NCBI GenBank assembly: GCA_905147135.1
Contig: LR990067.1
Span: 7,192,001-7,256,000 of the forward strand
Length of the DNA stretch: 64,000 bases
Direction: 5' to 3'
Source of the DNA: Blastobasis lacticolella
Lineage: Eukaryota > Arthropoda > Insecta > Lepidoptera > Blastobasidae
Positions 1-11,104 of this stretch are shown in pieces. The notes below the pieces were generated by a model. That model saw nothing but the letters and a program-made list of their open reading frames with translations, searched no databases and was not told where the DNA came from. The position numbers were made by a program, and so were the translations under genes. Position 1 is the first letter of the stretch; each line of letters begins with the position of its first letter.

Positions 1-670
1 TTGTTATTTGCAATTTGTATTATGTCAGATTAGTATTCATAATATGTATAATTGTTATTCCTACCTTAATAAATACTTTATTCTTCAAAAATATTTTATA
101 CGTTCTCCTTGTTTTTGTAAGATTGTGAATGAACCATTAGTCTCACATAGTTCGTTCTGTTCATAATTTAAAGCAAATTAAATTTACTACAACTTCCTTT
201 TAATTTTTTTGATCATAGAACTAGCAATTTAATCAATAATTTGCTCCGGACGAGAGCGAAAACTAAAATTGAAGTTTTTCGGGAAAAATAGACCATCTTT
301 AAAGAGTCATAACTTGGTTGCTATACGCTTTATAGAGCTGTGTTGAAGCATAAATCCTTGCACATTTAATCAATTTTAAAAGCTTTTACGCTTTATTGGT
401 CGAAAAATGCATAGTTATTTATTTTTAGACCAGAAAGTGAAAAATTTCCCAAAATTTCGCAGTTTTTCACGTATTACGCAGGAAGCACAACTTTTTTTTT
501 ATTGCAAAATGTAGTTTCACACTCTCTTAAGGGTTCCAAATAACATACCAAAAATGCAGCGTTACATCGTGCTTTGCGTTTTAGATGTAAGATTTGACTG
601 GCCTATTAGTAGCGAACATAAATGCGTTACACAGAATTACATTTTGATACAGATTCGATCTGAATGAACC
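1..670. other. Non-coding AT-rich sequence
   Basis: No gene or recognised repeat. A stretch at 290-600 resembles the degenerate non-coding parts of old transposons, but I cannot name it. Confidence 0.3.
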
Positions 671-905
671 ACATCATCATCATCACAGCCCATAACAGTC
701 CACTGCAGGACTTCGGGCCTCTCCCACGAAAGGGGAGGTCATTGCCATAATCTCCACGCTTGGCAGGCGGGTTGGAGATCGCAGTGCAGTTGATGTAAAT
801 CTACCCTGAAAGATGCTGCTGCCCACCTTTCGGATTTGTCCCTTAGTCGCCTCTTACGACACCCACGGGAAGAGATGGGGTGGTGCTATTCTTTGAGGTG
901 GCGGC
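671..905 (-). mobile_element. Family A retroposon, degenerate copy
   Basis: Starts (as read on +) with a CATCATCATCA tail, then 'cagcccataacagtccactg', and ends near a damaged 'ggcaccacac'. The centre is diverged from other copies. Confidence 0.75.
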
Positions 906-1131
906 ACCACACACCACCACCACATGAAATGAATGAATGAACCACATGTTGGCCTAAATTTTTAACAATACATTTGCCGAGCCTTAGACCGACCCTCTAT
1001 TTTCTTGTCTAGTAGGGTTGTGGTAATCATCAAAAAGTTTCGGGTTTGTATCGATAATTTTCATCAATATTTTTCTGGAAGTCTATTGCCTAGTATAGTT
1101 TTCTATTTATTATTGTACAAATGTACATTTT

Positions 1132-1162
1132 GGTCGTACATGTAATATACACATGTACGACC
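1132..1162. repeat. Hairpin, 12-bp perfect arms
   Basis: Arm 1132-1143 (GGTCGTACATGT) pairs with 1151-1162 across a 7-nt loop, at the left edge of a LINE fragment. Confidence 0.7.
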
Positions 1163-1275
1163 TGGTAAAGATCACAGGTACCAGCTGGATGCGGAAAGCA
1201 TATGACAGGCCGTTGTTGAGATCTCTGAGGGAGGCCTATGCCCTGCAGTGGGCGTCGTTCGGCTAATATGATGTA
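1160..1275 (+). mobile_element. LINE 3'-end fragment (RTE-like)
   Basis: Contains 'cctatgccctgcagtgggcg', the typical C-terminal codons (Glu-Ala-Tyr-Ala-Leu-Gln-Trp-Ala) of lepidopteran RTE-like LINE ORFs, then 'ttcggctaat'. It matches 61970-62165. Confidence 0.6.
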
Positions 1276-1798
1276 TATTTTAGACCTTTTGGACCTAGGA
1301 TCAAGATTTGGATTATTATTCGATACAAGATTTCGTGTGTCCTTAGCTAGTGATGGACGTCTCGTCTATAATCTGTCCAAACTGACTTGTCTTTTTTGGT
1401 TAAGGAAGTTATGTATTTAAATGGAAAATGTGCATCAGTATTCGTTGAAATTCACATTCTATGTGTTTCTTGTATAATTCTCGACATCTATACACAATAT
1501 ACGTAGCGTGATTGATACAGCAAGTCGTGATTTTGGGCATTGTTTGTTCACCAAATAAGACAAGTCAGTTTAAACAGATTATAAGGAAAACAGACGAGAC
1601 ATGACTAACATCCACGAGACTTCACGAATATAGGCCAATACTCCCTACTATATTCTAGTATTGGCCAGTCTCATGGAGTTTTAGCCAACATATGGAGGTG
1701 GGGTCCTTGACGCAGTCCTAGAGGCTGGTAGATATCATGGTGGTGTGTGATACGTTGGGCACGGTCTGTATCTCCTGTTATTGGGGTGGAGTCCGGTA

Positions 1799-2014
1799 GG
1801 CAAATTACGCAACTCTGTTGCCAATAATTATCTGATTTCAATTATTGAAATGGTTACTTTGACGATTACGTATTAACTATTTATGGTTTCAGTTTATTGC
1901 AGTGGAACTTTGTTAGCAACTGATCCCATGAAATCGATGATATGGAATCGCAAAAACAACAATTTCAATAAATGATATCAGAGAATTGTTGGCAACTGGG
2001 TTACGTAATTAGGC
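1799..2014. mobile_element. MITE, family E, TA target duplications
   Basis: 216-bp element with terminal inverted repeats of about 40 bp (left GGCAAATTACGCAACTCTG, right end complementary) flanked by TA at 1797-1798 and 2015-2016. A second copy lies at 33691-33908. The TA duplication suggests a Tc1/mariner-type source. No coding capacity. Confidence 0.75.
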
Positions 2015-2060
2015 TACAGGTCTGGGGCATACGATAATGTCGATGTATTTCCTTCTGTTC

Positions 2061-2250
2061 TGTAAACATTTGAAACCAATCTGGTTAGGTTCCCCTGTTC
2101 CTAGGTTTCCCTGTCAGACGGCAGTCGCTCCTCTATAAGATCTCCTGATCTGCCAAACCCTAGACCATGATCAAGCCGGACCCCAAGCCTTCGCGCACGG
2201 TAGCACAACCAGGACATTAACACCCAGATTATGATGATGATATCATCATC
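2061..2250 (+). mobile_element. SINE family C, 5'-truncated copy
   Basis: Begins near 'accaatctggttaggttccc', runs through 'gcacaaccaggacattaaca' and ends in GATGATGAT. The tRNA-like head is missing. Confidence 0.7.
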
Positions 2251-2290
2251 ATGTTGTCATCAATCCCGGTAGTGCTCTCGTACGCTAGGA
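2251..2290 (-). mobile_element. SINE family C tail fragment
   Basis: A short 3' piece in the opposite orientation, directly abutting the previous copy tail to tail ('atcatcatgttgtcatcaat'). Confidence 0.5.
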
Positions 2291-2347
2291 CCTGGTAAAA
2301 ATGTTATTAAATATATTCTAAATATTTCGAGGAATACACATTCAGTC

Positions 2348-2612
2348 GCTGTGTGGTGTCCGGCAGAGTAGAATAGCAACAACCCTTACACTCGTGGGTG
2401 TCGTACAAAGCGACTAATGTTTCCGAGGCAAAAACTCTAGTCTCCGAAGGCTGGAAAATGGGCAGCAGCGTTTTCCATTGTAACATTTATAACACTGCGA
2501 TCTCCAACCCGCCTGCCAAGCGTGGAGATTATGGCAATGACCTCCCCTTTCGTAGGAGAGGCCCTTAGTCCTGCAGTGCTCTGTTATGGGCTGTGATGAT
2601 GATGATGATGAG
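2348..2612 (+). mobile_element. Family A retroposon
   Basis: Nearly full-length copy from 'gtgtggtgtccggcagagta' to a GATGATGATGAT tail. Confidence 0.8.
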
Positions 2613-2687
2613 AACCTACTATCCGGTGACTAACGGCAATCATCACAATATCTACAATTCATGCGCATACTGCTCATAGGTAACTAA

Positions 2688-2895
2688 AATTATCATCTTG
2701 GCATCAATATACCTGTTGTACCCTCGCGTGAAAACCCGGGGTCCGCCTTGACCATGATCCTGAATTTGATAGATCAGGTAATTACAACAGAGCCACTACC
2801 ATCTGACCTCAGCGGCCGTGTTAACAGGGGAACCTGACCAGATTAGATCATGGTTACACATTCAGTCGCATGAATGAGCAGGTTTCATCACGACG
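2688..2895 (-). mobile_element. SINE family C, 5'-truncated copy
   Basis: Reads as the complement of the family C body: 'atcttggcatcaatatacct' to 'gcaggtttcatcacga'. No tRNA head. Confidence 0.7.
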
Positions 2896-3298
2896 TTCTT
2901 TGACCCGCAGTTATGCATACAATATCCAGTTAGGTATCTACATTATCACACGGTCGCACCGAGGACCGTCTTATGTGTGTTTCCCGTTAAGGTTCGGAGG
3001 AGAGGCCAGTTTTAAAATATCCTTTTATAACCTCGCTGAGACAGAGACGGAGTGAGTTTGGTTTGTGGATGGGGCAGTAAAATATGTTGTGGGTATATTA
3101 TGCAATGGTAATCCGCGAGCGCTCACAATCATGTCGAATTAGACAAGATTATACTGTCGAGCGAATTAACGGTCATTCAGAATGCGATGGAACCTTGTCA
3201 AATTAAATGTTCTGTCATTTCGATTCACTTCAACAATGTTCAAATTCCATTCTGAGCGAGCATGGATAATAACGTATAATAATTAAAACATCTGATAA

Positions 3299-3471
3299 CC
3301 GTCACTGGGACCTCACCGAGAATTTCGGTCCGAGTTCAAGATGATACTAACTCTTACGTAGTATAGCATAAAGTCGGTTCTCGGATGCAGGGGCCCAGTG
3401 GGACGTCCGACCAAGGTCGGTTCGCTCGGGAATCGCTCGGGCCGAAATTCTCGGTGATGTCCCAGTGACGG
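3299..3471. mobile_element. Foldback element, unit 1
   Basis: Arms of about 36 bp at 3299-3334 and 3436-3471 are inverted copies of each other with few mismatches (CCGTCACTGGGACCTCACCG at the left end). Confidence 0.65.
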
Positions 3472-3529
3472 TGGAGGTGGACAAACGCACGTAGTCCACA
3501 CCACGCTTATAGGAGTCAAACCGTTTGGG

Positions 3530-3696
3530 CACCGCCAAAGTCACCGGGACGTCACCAAGACGTCAACGAGATGACGTCGTTGAAGCAGTGATACTTACAA
3601 TTTTTATGACCGCCCGTACCCGAGCACGTAAATGTATGTGTCGCTACCTCGCCGCCGTCACCGTTCTCGTTGACGTCCCGGTGACGTTAGCGGTGG
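3530..3696. mobile_element. Foldback element, unit 2
   Basis: Inverted arms at 3530-3570 and about 3666-3696, sharing the GTCACCGGGACGTCA core with unit 1. 'gtggacaaac' follows the right arm of both units, so the two look like a diverged tandem pair. Confidence 0.6.
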
Positions 3697-3784
3697 ACAA
3701 ACTGCCTTAATCCTGTAAGGGTGGTGAGGACTAAATATTTATATAGTCCTCTGTGCTAAGGCCTAAATTCGAGCAAGTATTCTA

Positions 3785-3945
3785 TATTAGCCCGAATCAT
3801 CCCACTGCTGGGCAAAGGCCTCCCCCCGATTCCTCCACTCTTCACGATCAAATGCCAATGTCTGCCAGTCACTTTCGAAGGCCCGCAGCTCATCTGTCCA
3901 CCTTTTCTTGGGTCTGCCGCGTCGTCGTTTTGGTGGACCGAGCAA
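3785..3945 (-). pseudogene. LINE ORF C-terminus fragment
   Basis: On the minus strand it reads a typical RTE-like LINE end: RPRKRWTDELRAFESDW, then DREEWRNRGEAFAQQWDD. About 50 codons remain and the rest of the element is absent. Confidence 0.75.
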
Positions 3946-4445
3946 GTATGTGTGTGAAAAAATTTACTGAAAGTTATTAGTTACTTAAGCAGATCTTTTA
4001 GTCAATAAGACCATCTCCTCGTTTATTTTATTATCCGTGCTCAACTGTACTTATAAAACTTTGCAATTATAGTTTTTGTTCTTAGATTTGTTTAGTCAGA
4101 CATTTGACCGCCATTTAAGGTAAGCGAAGAAAGCCACGACTATGCTAGCCACCAGAGCCCTAGTGGCCCTACCACAAGTGTGTCCGCGACAAAGCTCGCG
4201 CCGCGAGAGAGCGTTTGTCTCTTTCTCTCAATACTTAGACGAAAGAGATAGCAATATCTATGTCGCGTTTTTTCTCGCTTATCGCGCGCGAGAGCAACTT
4301 GTGCTAGGCCTACAGGGAAGGGACGATGCGGTCTAAGATGGCTAGTGTGCCTGTCCTTGAAGAAATAGTTATACAGCTCCGGGAACACCCTAGCAGGCAA
4401 CCTTACTTCTTAGCGGTATGCATTATACGCTTATTATAATAATAA

Positions 4446-4668
4446 ATTCAGAGTACTAAATTCAGAAACAAAACGCCTGAGAGCATATCAAAGTGGAATG
4501 TATTGCTCATGAAATAAGGTCCATTTTTGTATCAATTATTTAATGTTCCGGGTCGCTCCGATTTTCAAAAGGCGTGATACAAAAAGGGCCTTATTTTATG
4601 AGCAATACGTTTCACTTTTATTTGCACTCACATTTTTTGCTTCTGAATTTAGACGAATGTGTTTAGCC
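4446..4668. mobile_element. MITE, family I
   Basis: Inverted repeats of about 85 bp: left 'ctaaattcagaaacaaaacg' plus 'gtattgctcatgaaataagg'; right end the complement, closing with 'gcttctgaatttag'. Other copies lie at 21105-21305 and, partly, 11933-12010. Confidence 0.7.
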
Positions 4669-4844
4669 AAATGTAACAAGCGCATTAAAAAGGTTGAGCC
4701 AAAAGTTCGTGCAGATAACTGATATATCTACTAAATAAGGGTGGTGGAACCCTTGCCCGCCTGTTGTAGCCCGAAAGCGGAAAGGGGACAGCGGGATTAT
4801 ATCGAACAGCTCCTTCGCACATTAATAAATAATAATAAAAAATA

Positions 4845-4966
4845 AATATGCTTGGACAACTCACATAACGCTACTCATCTAGCACCCACAGTAAGCAAAC
4901 CTTGGATACTAGACTACTGATAAACTACATAATATACTTTTAAATAAATACCGATTATACATACAT
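4845..4966 (-). mobile_element. SINE family B, tail half (split copy)
   Basis: 3' half of a family B SINE in minus orientation. The element is interrupted at 4966 by family A and resumes at 5229. Confidence 0.75.
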
Positions 4967-5228
4967 GCCGTGGCCGTGTGGTGTCCGGCAGAGTAGCATA
5001 GCACCAACCTCTTACACTCTTGGGTGTCGTACAAGGCGACTAATGTCTTCGAGGCAAAAGATCAAGAGTCTCCGTAGTCTGGAAAATGGGCAGCAGCATT
5101 TTCCATTGTTATATTTAAACACTGCGATCTCCAACCCTCCTGCCAAGCGTGGAGATTATGGCAATAACCTCCCCTTTCGTGGGAGAGCCCTGAAGTCCTG
5201 CAGTGGACTGTTACGGGCTGTGATGATG
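4967..5228 (+). mobile_element. Family A retroposon inserted into a SINE
   Basis: 262-bp copy from 'gccgtggccgtgtggtgtcc' to a GATGATG tail. It is flanked by the 10-bp direct duplication ATACATACAT at 4957-4966 and 5229-5238, and sits inside a family B SINE whose two halves rejoin cleanly. Confidence 0.88.
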
Positions 5229-5358
5229 ATACATACATATCACACCCAGAGCCGTAACAGAAATTAAAATCCATCATTTAAATTTCTGCCCGACCGGGTA
5301 TCGAACCCAGAACCTCTTGCTTGGCAGACCGGCGTGTTAACCACTGAACCACTTATGT
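5229..5358 (-). mobile_element. SINE family B, head half (split copy)
   Basis: tRNA-like head in minus orientation: 'ctgcccgaccgggtatcgaa' (B-box complement) to 'tgaaccacttatgtcgtc'. Confidence 0.75.
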
Positions 5359-5850
5359 CGTCACATTCTTTAAAATGCAGCCTGTTCAGATAAACGCGCA
5401 GCCCTACTCCGATGTTCAAGGCTCTGCAGCTTAACTTCTATCATCACTGGATCTAAAGTTACTGATGTCACAAGTTGTTGAACAGAATACAGTCTGAGGC
5501 CTGAATATTTCGGTGTATAGTAATTACATTGTACCATACCTAGTTATTAAGTCGAAATAGGTAACTGTACAAAAGATAAAAAAGAAAATATCGCTTTGTA
5601 ATAAGAGCTTGTCTTTTCCCCGCCGACAAACTGCAGTTTAGCGAGACTAGTAGAATTGCACAGCAAGAAAATATCATTGCTTTTGGCATAAAAAAATAAT
5701 TATTTATATTATATGTATGTTGCAGCCAAATGGTTAAATTAGCCGGTTAATTAAACGGCTAGCTATTTAAGCAGTTATTTAATTGAAAATTGGCCAAATT
5801 CATGAACTTTGAAAGTAAACAGTACCACACATGGTGTCTCCTGTCTGCGC

Positions 5851-6070
5851 TAGGGTAGGGGTAGGGTAGTAGTTAGAGTAGGGGTAGGGTAGGGTAGGAG
5901 TAAGATAGCGGTAAGGTAGTATAGGGTGGGGTAGGGGTAAGATAGTGGTAGGGTCGGGGTAAGATAGTGGTAGGGTAGGGGTAAGGTAGTGGTAGGGTAG
6001 GGTTAAGGCAATGGTAGGATAGGGTAGGGGTAAGGTAGCGATAGGGTAGGGATAGGATAGACTAGGGTGG
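5851..6070. repeat. GGTAGGG-type minisatellite
   Basis: Imperfect tandem array of 'gtagggtagggg/taagatagtggtag' units, about 220 bp. Lies inside the 80-bp-TIR element. Related arrays occur at 11113-11235 and, shorter, 32645-32670. Confidence 0.85.
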
Positions 6071-6079
6071 GAGCAACTA

Positions 6080-6482
6080 CCTATCACTTAAAGGTCTGTC
6101 TGGCGGTGGCGAGGGGGCCGGGTCGCTCTTTTCCCTCAAATATGGTTGAATTGGACGATGGCTGGGCCCTGCGTTATACTCGTGAACGGGTGCTGCCTTG
6201 GTGGACTGGCTTACTCTTGCTGTAGTTTTAGGTGGTTTTTCTTAATTATACTAGACATACCTACGAGTATATAATATAATATAGCGTTCCGGCTCTGTCT
6301 GGCATTGTCGAGCCCGGTTCGGTTGTGGTTGGCGAGGGATACGTTTATCTACGGCCATAGGGCGGTCAGCGTGTCACTGCGTGTTTCCTTCCTACTTTCC
6401 TACCCCCCTCCTTTTTGACGATTGAAAGAGATATTTAATGTCCTAATCAATAAAGAAATTTTGAATTTTGAATTTTTGAATT
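6080..6482 (+). mobile_element. LINE 3' UTR-like sequence
   Basis: GC-richer non-coding stretch ending with an AATAAAG signal (about 6449) and a 'ttgaattttgaatttttgaa' tail, typical of non-LTR retrotransposon 3' ends. Confidence 0.5.
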
Positions 6483-6489
6483 TTGAAAG

Positions 6490-6672
6490 TCAAATGAACG
6501 ATATTGCCTCGAGTTTACGGAGCTCTTCCATTCATTGTCATAATGCTAACCTAAACTAACCGAATAGAAACCTAATGCAAACTATTATTATACTTTGAAG
6601 TTATTGTGGGTAGGTTAGCATTGGAACAATGTGTGGAAGAGCTGCGTAAACTCGAGGCAATATCGTTATTTC
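6490..6672. mobile_element. Foldback MITE
   Basis: Arms of about 58 bp: 6497-6555 and 6610-6667 (CGATATTGCCTCGAGTTTAC and complement), with about 55 bp between. Confidence 0.75.
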
Positions 6673-6799
6673 AACATCACTTTAAAATCTTATGAAACTG
6701 GCAAATTTTCAACTAAATAATTGCTCAAAAAGCTAGCCGTTTAGTTAACCGGCTAATTTAACCATATGGCTGCGACATGTATATCACGAATAATTCTTT

Positions 6800-7740
6800 T
6801 AGCGCGCATCTCCACCGAATCTAAACCAGCCAGTTGATAGTAGTAGTTGTTACTCTTTAAGTAACCGGAAGTTGAGTTGTTATACTTAATAAATTATTTA
6901 TTTACTTGCTTAAATAAGTCCACCTAATGCAGCGGATTTTGTCAATTATTAATAATCTATTTAATGTTTAAAATTGAAGCAGCCAGGGGTCTTATTCTCG
7001 AACTGTGACATCTTGAATTCGAGAATCGCCCCTTGTAGATATGATGAGTAACTTTGCAAACGAACAGATATATATATTCGATTAACGAGTTTTATACTAA
7101 ATGACCATTTCTCACAATAAAATAATGTTGCCCTAAATTCTGCCCTGTGCTATATCTTGTTATTCAATCGCTGAGTCTATAATCGTCTACAAATCTACAT
7201 ATTTACTTATGACCTTATGGTATGGGAAGGCCTCTCAGCGGAGCGGGTTTGTCTCTGTGTTGCTACGTTAGAAAAATCGGACGAATTTCATTATTTATTT
7301 CAAGATTATTGTGTAACAGTAAGACATTTTAAAAGCATTCTCCGGGTTTCTTACCACTTAAAGTCTGACCAGGAATATAATATGATATACAATTTGAAGA
7401 GTGACTCTTTCGCTCGTCGTTATTTCAATTTACAAGTTGGTCAGATTAAAATAAAATGCTACGTAAAATAAAATCATGAATATTTTCGTCAAATGCTTAA
7501 ATTCTGCAAAATTTTTGAGCAGGTTTTAGTGTATGCGTTACTTATTTTACTAATAAGAAGCTACACCATTTCAGAGTGTTTTATGATAGGTATTTTTGGT
7601 CCCGGAAAGCCTTAGGATAACGCGGCATAGTTGAATGTTTACAGATATCCGAACTGTGCGCAGCGGGTGATAACTGCAGGAGTCGGCTAGTTACAGAGTC
7701 TTATGGGCTGTTATGATCATGATGATAACTAACTTCTGTC
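6800..7740. other. Unassigned AT-rich intergenic sequence
   Basis: No gene or clear repeat. An open frame of 84 codons at 7217-7471 has no recognisable motif and no supporting splice or start context. Confidence 0.3.
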
Positions 7741-7741
7741 T

Positions 7742-7825
7742 TTCGTAACCGTGTCATAGAGGTAATCAACTAGATTGGATAATGGTTACACATTCAATCA
7801 ATCGCATAAATGTGCTTGTTCCGTT
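7742..7825 (-). mobile_element. SINE family C fragment
   Basis: Degenerate complement of the family C middle part ('gattggataatggttacaca'). Confidence 0.45.
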
Positions 7826-7849
7826 AGATAAGATACAGGTAAGAACATC

Positions 7850-8286
7850 GGTTAGTGTTCAACTGATATTTTGTCGGAATCACGCTCCGTCGACTGGCAA
7901 CACTGCCGTGCGTGTGCGCACTCAGCCAGTTCAAAACCGACGGGCGAGCGGCCGGCCGCCACGCGCGAAACAACGACTAAACGACTTCGAAATTCAAAAA
8001 ACAACACCACAGAACACAAATCTCCTTTAACCAAAAAAGAAAAATCCAAGTGCCAGTCCAGTGCGCGCCATTCTATTTCAACTTTTTAAAATCGCGACTC
8101 GAAAAAAGTTTTCTCAGTGGCCAGCTTCCAAGGATGTGAAGTTCTTTTTTCAAAGTGACCGAGCAAATGAATGTGGATTCTGTCGCCGTAGTCAGAAGGA
8201 CTAGTGTTGTGTGTCGTTCTAAACGTTTTTTAATGTGAACGCGGGCGAGTTCCTTGCGTAGGATTTTAAAATAAGTTCTCTAAAAG
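7850..8286 (+). promoter_or_regulatory. Candidate promoter and untranslated first exon of the ZP gene
   Basis: This patch is GC-richer than its surroundings, contains no recognised repeat, and ends in a consensus donor (AAAAG|GTGAGT, 8286/8287). It carries CpG-rich sequence around 7905-7970 and several short initiator-like CAGT motifs (for example at 8115), with no TATA box. The coding exon at 40954 has an acceptor and only eight untranslated bases, so it needs an upstream non-coding exon on the same strand, and this is the best candidate I can see. The assignment is an inference: the distance is 32.7 kb, no start site is pinned, and another donor could be used. Confidence 0.4.
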
Positions 8287-9620
8287 GTGAGTCCATACAG
8301 ATACAAGTTTCTCGTTGACATTGCTTTTGTCCTAAGTAATTGATTTTAAAATTAGCTGTACCTGTGCGTTCAAGCCTTCGATTTTGAGGTTGGCTGGACA
8401 CTGAATTTTTTACATAAATGTTAAAGCAACACTTGTGATTTTTATCGATTAAATAATTTGGTGGTAAATTGTTTTACGATAATCGTTTATCTGACGCTGT
8501 TTCGAAATGGCATAACTATTATCTTAAAAAAATTGTATTATTATTGAACAAGGTACCTATCGGAACAGAAATGTTTTCGTTTCTGTGATTTTTTTTTCCG
8601 TGAAATATGAACGTCAGAAAAAACTTCAAACTTCTTCAAGTAGCGCGTTGATGTCGTTTGTATGACGTAAGATGGGCTTTGAATAAGGAAACAATGCTGT
8701 GGCTTGCAGCCGTTTGAACAACTGGTTAAAATATGTCCAGTTTGAAAAGCTGACAGTTGCGTGAATAAATATGTTAGTTACCTCATGAAAGCTTGTTATA
8801 ATTTTTTATTTCTACGCGTAAATAAATAAAGTTTTCACGGCATTGGTTTACAAACGAAAATGGGTTTTAGTTAAAAAAAGTTTCTTGAAGAAATGTCTAA
8901 CCTATTATTTGTTATCGTTGCATTATTGCAACTTTATAGCACACAACTCCTGGATAGTCAGGATCTACAGAGTCAAACCAAACAGATCAAACTAATAAGT
9001 ACTGCCTTGAAATGTACTCACATAGGTAGTAACAGGAAAGGAATATTGTTAGGTTCCGATTTCACAACTCATAAACTTCCTTCTTTTGACACAGTCGAGT
9101 AAAAAGGGTTTAAAGAACAACGAGTAGCTGTCACCAATTCGATCAGATTGCAATGATTACCATCCAATTACCATTATGTTTAACTAGCTTTTGTCAGCGA
9201 CTTCATCCGCGTAAAATTCGGTTATCATTTTCCGGACCCGTTCCCGCGGGAACCACATTGCATTCTGGGACAAATTTGCGCATTTATTAAAATGTTGTTC
9301 TGTTATTTTACTAAGATATATTTGTCCAATCCACTGATTATGTCGATAGCGACAGCTCTGAAGACTCTTTGGTCTCCGAAGGACCGACAGGAGTGGGGTA
9401 AACAGGTTCTTGAGTGGAGACCGCGACCGCGTGGGACGCCCTCCGGCCAGGTGGAGTGACGATTTGCGAAAGGCTTGCAGGTGGAAGCTTGGGTGCTGTT
9501 TTTGAACCCCTTGTTTTGAGTCGAATGGTTTGAAATTTAAATTTCAATACAGTTTACACATACAATTTGATTTAAAATTCAAACATGTTAGAGATTTTTT
9601 TTTTTTAAATATTAATGTGA
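8287..9620. other. Start of candidate intron 1
   Basis: AT-rich, little recognisable repeat, the longest repeat-poor stretch in the window's left half. A LINE-like fragment 'cagcgacttcatccgcgtaa' lies near 9196. Could hold regulatory DNA, but no specific site is supported. Confidence 0.3.
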
Positions 9621-9621
9621 C

Positions 9622-9795
9622 GGATATAAATTTAATTTCTGTTACGGGTCTGGGTGTTCTATGTATGTATAATAAGTATGGATTAAAAAAAAAAGTATAT
9701 AAGTAGTTTATCAGGTATCTAGCACCCATAACACAAGCTTTGCTTCCTTTGGGGCTAGATGGCGCTGTGTGAATTTGTCCACGATTATTTATTTA
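9622..9795 (+). mobile_element. SINE family B, 3' half
   Basis: From 'ttctgttacgggtctgggtg' to 'gctagatggcgctgtgtgaa' and TTATTTATTTAT. No tRNA head. Confidence 0.75.
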
Positions 9796-9842
9796 TTTAT
9801 AAATTTAATAATACTAATACTAAATAGGCGAAAAAATCTAAA

Positions 9843-9905
9843 TTATGACCCGGCGCGACTTTGTCAGCGTACACATACTTTACCCTTACCTACCATTTTT
9901 TCTTG
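9843..9905 (+). mobile_element. Family G repeat fragment
   Basis: Starts 'gacccggcgcgactttgtca' and stops after 'taccctt.cctacc'. Confidence 0.6.
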
Positions 9906-10024
9906 CTGTATCGCTGTATCGCGAAGTTGATCCTTTGGCCAAGGTATTGGCCAGCCTTTTGGTCGTGCGAAGCGTTGACCAGCCGCTCAGACCACTTATT
10001 GAAGAGAGTATGAGCGCCTGGACC

Positions 10025-10215
10025 CCACGGTTGGGGAAACGCTTAGGGTTTCAAATTCAAACTGTATTGAAAAATCAATATTTAGATATTTTCTCTATTT
10101 TTGAACCGTTCGCTTTCGGGAATATCGAAGTTTTTATGCTGAAAATCGAAATTCAAAAGCGTTCGACACGAGACGAGAGGTTCAAAAATAGAACCGCTGT
10201 ATATGGACTAGGATA
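10025..10215. mobile_element. Family Q inverted-repeat element, degenerate
   Basis: Contains 'tttttgaaccgttcgctttc' and 'aaaagcgttcgacacgagac', matching 39278-39478 and 59085-59635. The ends are poorly preserved. Confidence 0.45.
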
Positions 10216-10310
10216 GGCCTGAGCAGAGCCTATAGGTGCCACAAACCTCTTTTCTCTCTTCCACATTCCTACATCTAAATTAGTGCTTAAGTAGTATCTA
10301 TAGCAGTGTC

Positions 10311-10728
10311 AATGAGGAGTTTTCCAATAGGTATCTAAAGCATTCCTAACCAGTCACTAGATGGCGCCCCGACAATTTTGGTAATTGATAATCGCTTGAA
10401 ATAGGTTCTTAGCAAACAGGATATAAACACTGGGTACGTTGTATTGGATAATATTGTATTTGTCAATAGTTTTCAACCATTTTAGAGGTTGTAATAATAA
10501 TGGAACATAGTGCTAACTTCTATAAATATTTCTTTTTACACTTCGTTCAACCTTTAACAGTTATGTTTATATTATTAAACATTTTATTTTTAAGTTTAGT
10601 ATTAGTTGACTGCATGAAATCACTGCCACCATCATACAGATTATAAAAAGATTACCAAAATTGTAGGAGCGCCATCTATTGATGCTTTTTGAAACCAACT
10701 ATCTATACCTACTGGAAAACTCCTCATT
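10311..10728. mobile_element. MITE with about 75-bp terminal inverted repeats
   Basis: 418-bp element: left AATGAGGAGTTTTCCAATAG, right end complementary. 'agatggcgc' and 'acaattttggtaat' are mirrored in both arms. The interior is AT-rich and non-coding. No target duplication recognised. Confidence 0.75.
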
Positions 10729-11104
10729 AAATCTAACATGGCTACCTTGCAACTTATACAAAATGGCTGTGAGGTTCCGGCTCAGAATTACGTCACCAGT
10801 GTGGGCGTCAAGTACCTACTAGAACGCAACCTTGACTTGAAACGCACTGACTATAGTGTATCTACTTGAGATTGGGTATTGTCTGCTTCTGACACATCTG
10901 GCTTGTGGTTCAACTCTAAATGAATGTGTTTCCTACTCAAAAGTTTTTAAATTCTTTTAGAAGTATAAACTCTATAATGTTTTTGCTTTTTATTCTGTGA
11001 ATTTTGTTTTAATAAGGTTTATCTATGTAAATGAAGATAATTTCCCATATGTATGTAAGCACATCACATAACTTCTGAAAGGCTGATTAGTAATTGTCTG
11101 GACA

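Larger units (their letters stand above)
5717..6779. mobile_element. DNA transposon with 80-bp terminal inverted repeats
   Basis: Left end 5717-5797 and right end about 6700-6779 are inverted copies over about 80 bp (core TTAAATTAGCCGGTTAA / TTAACCGGCTAATTTAA). The interior holds a minisatellite, a LINE 3' end and a foldback unit. No transposase reading frame was seen, so it is non-autonomous. Confidence 0.75.

Noticed and set aside
5851..6070. Telomere-like repeat
   Set aside because: The unit is an irregular GGTAGGG/GGTAGGGG, not the TTAGG of lepidopteran telomeres, and it lies inside a transposon.
9845..10216. 123-codon open frame as a gene
   Set aside because: It runs from a family G fragment into a family Q element; no domain or splice support.
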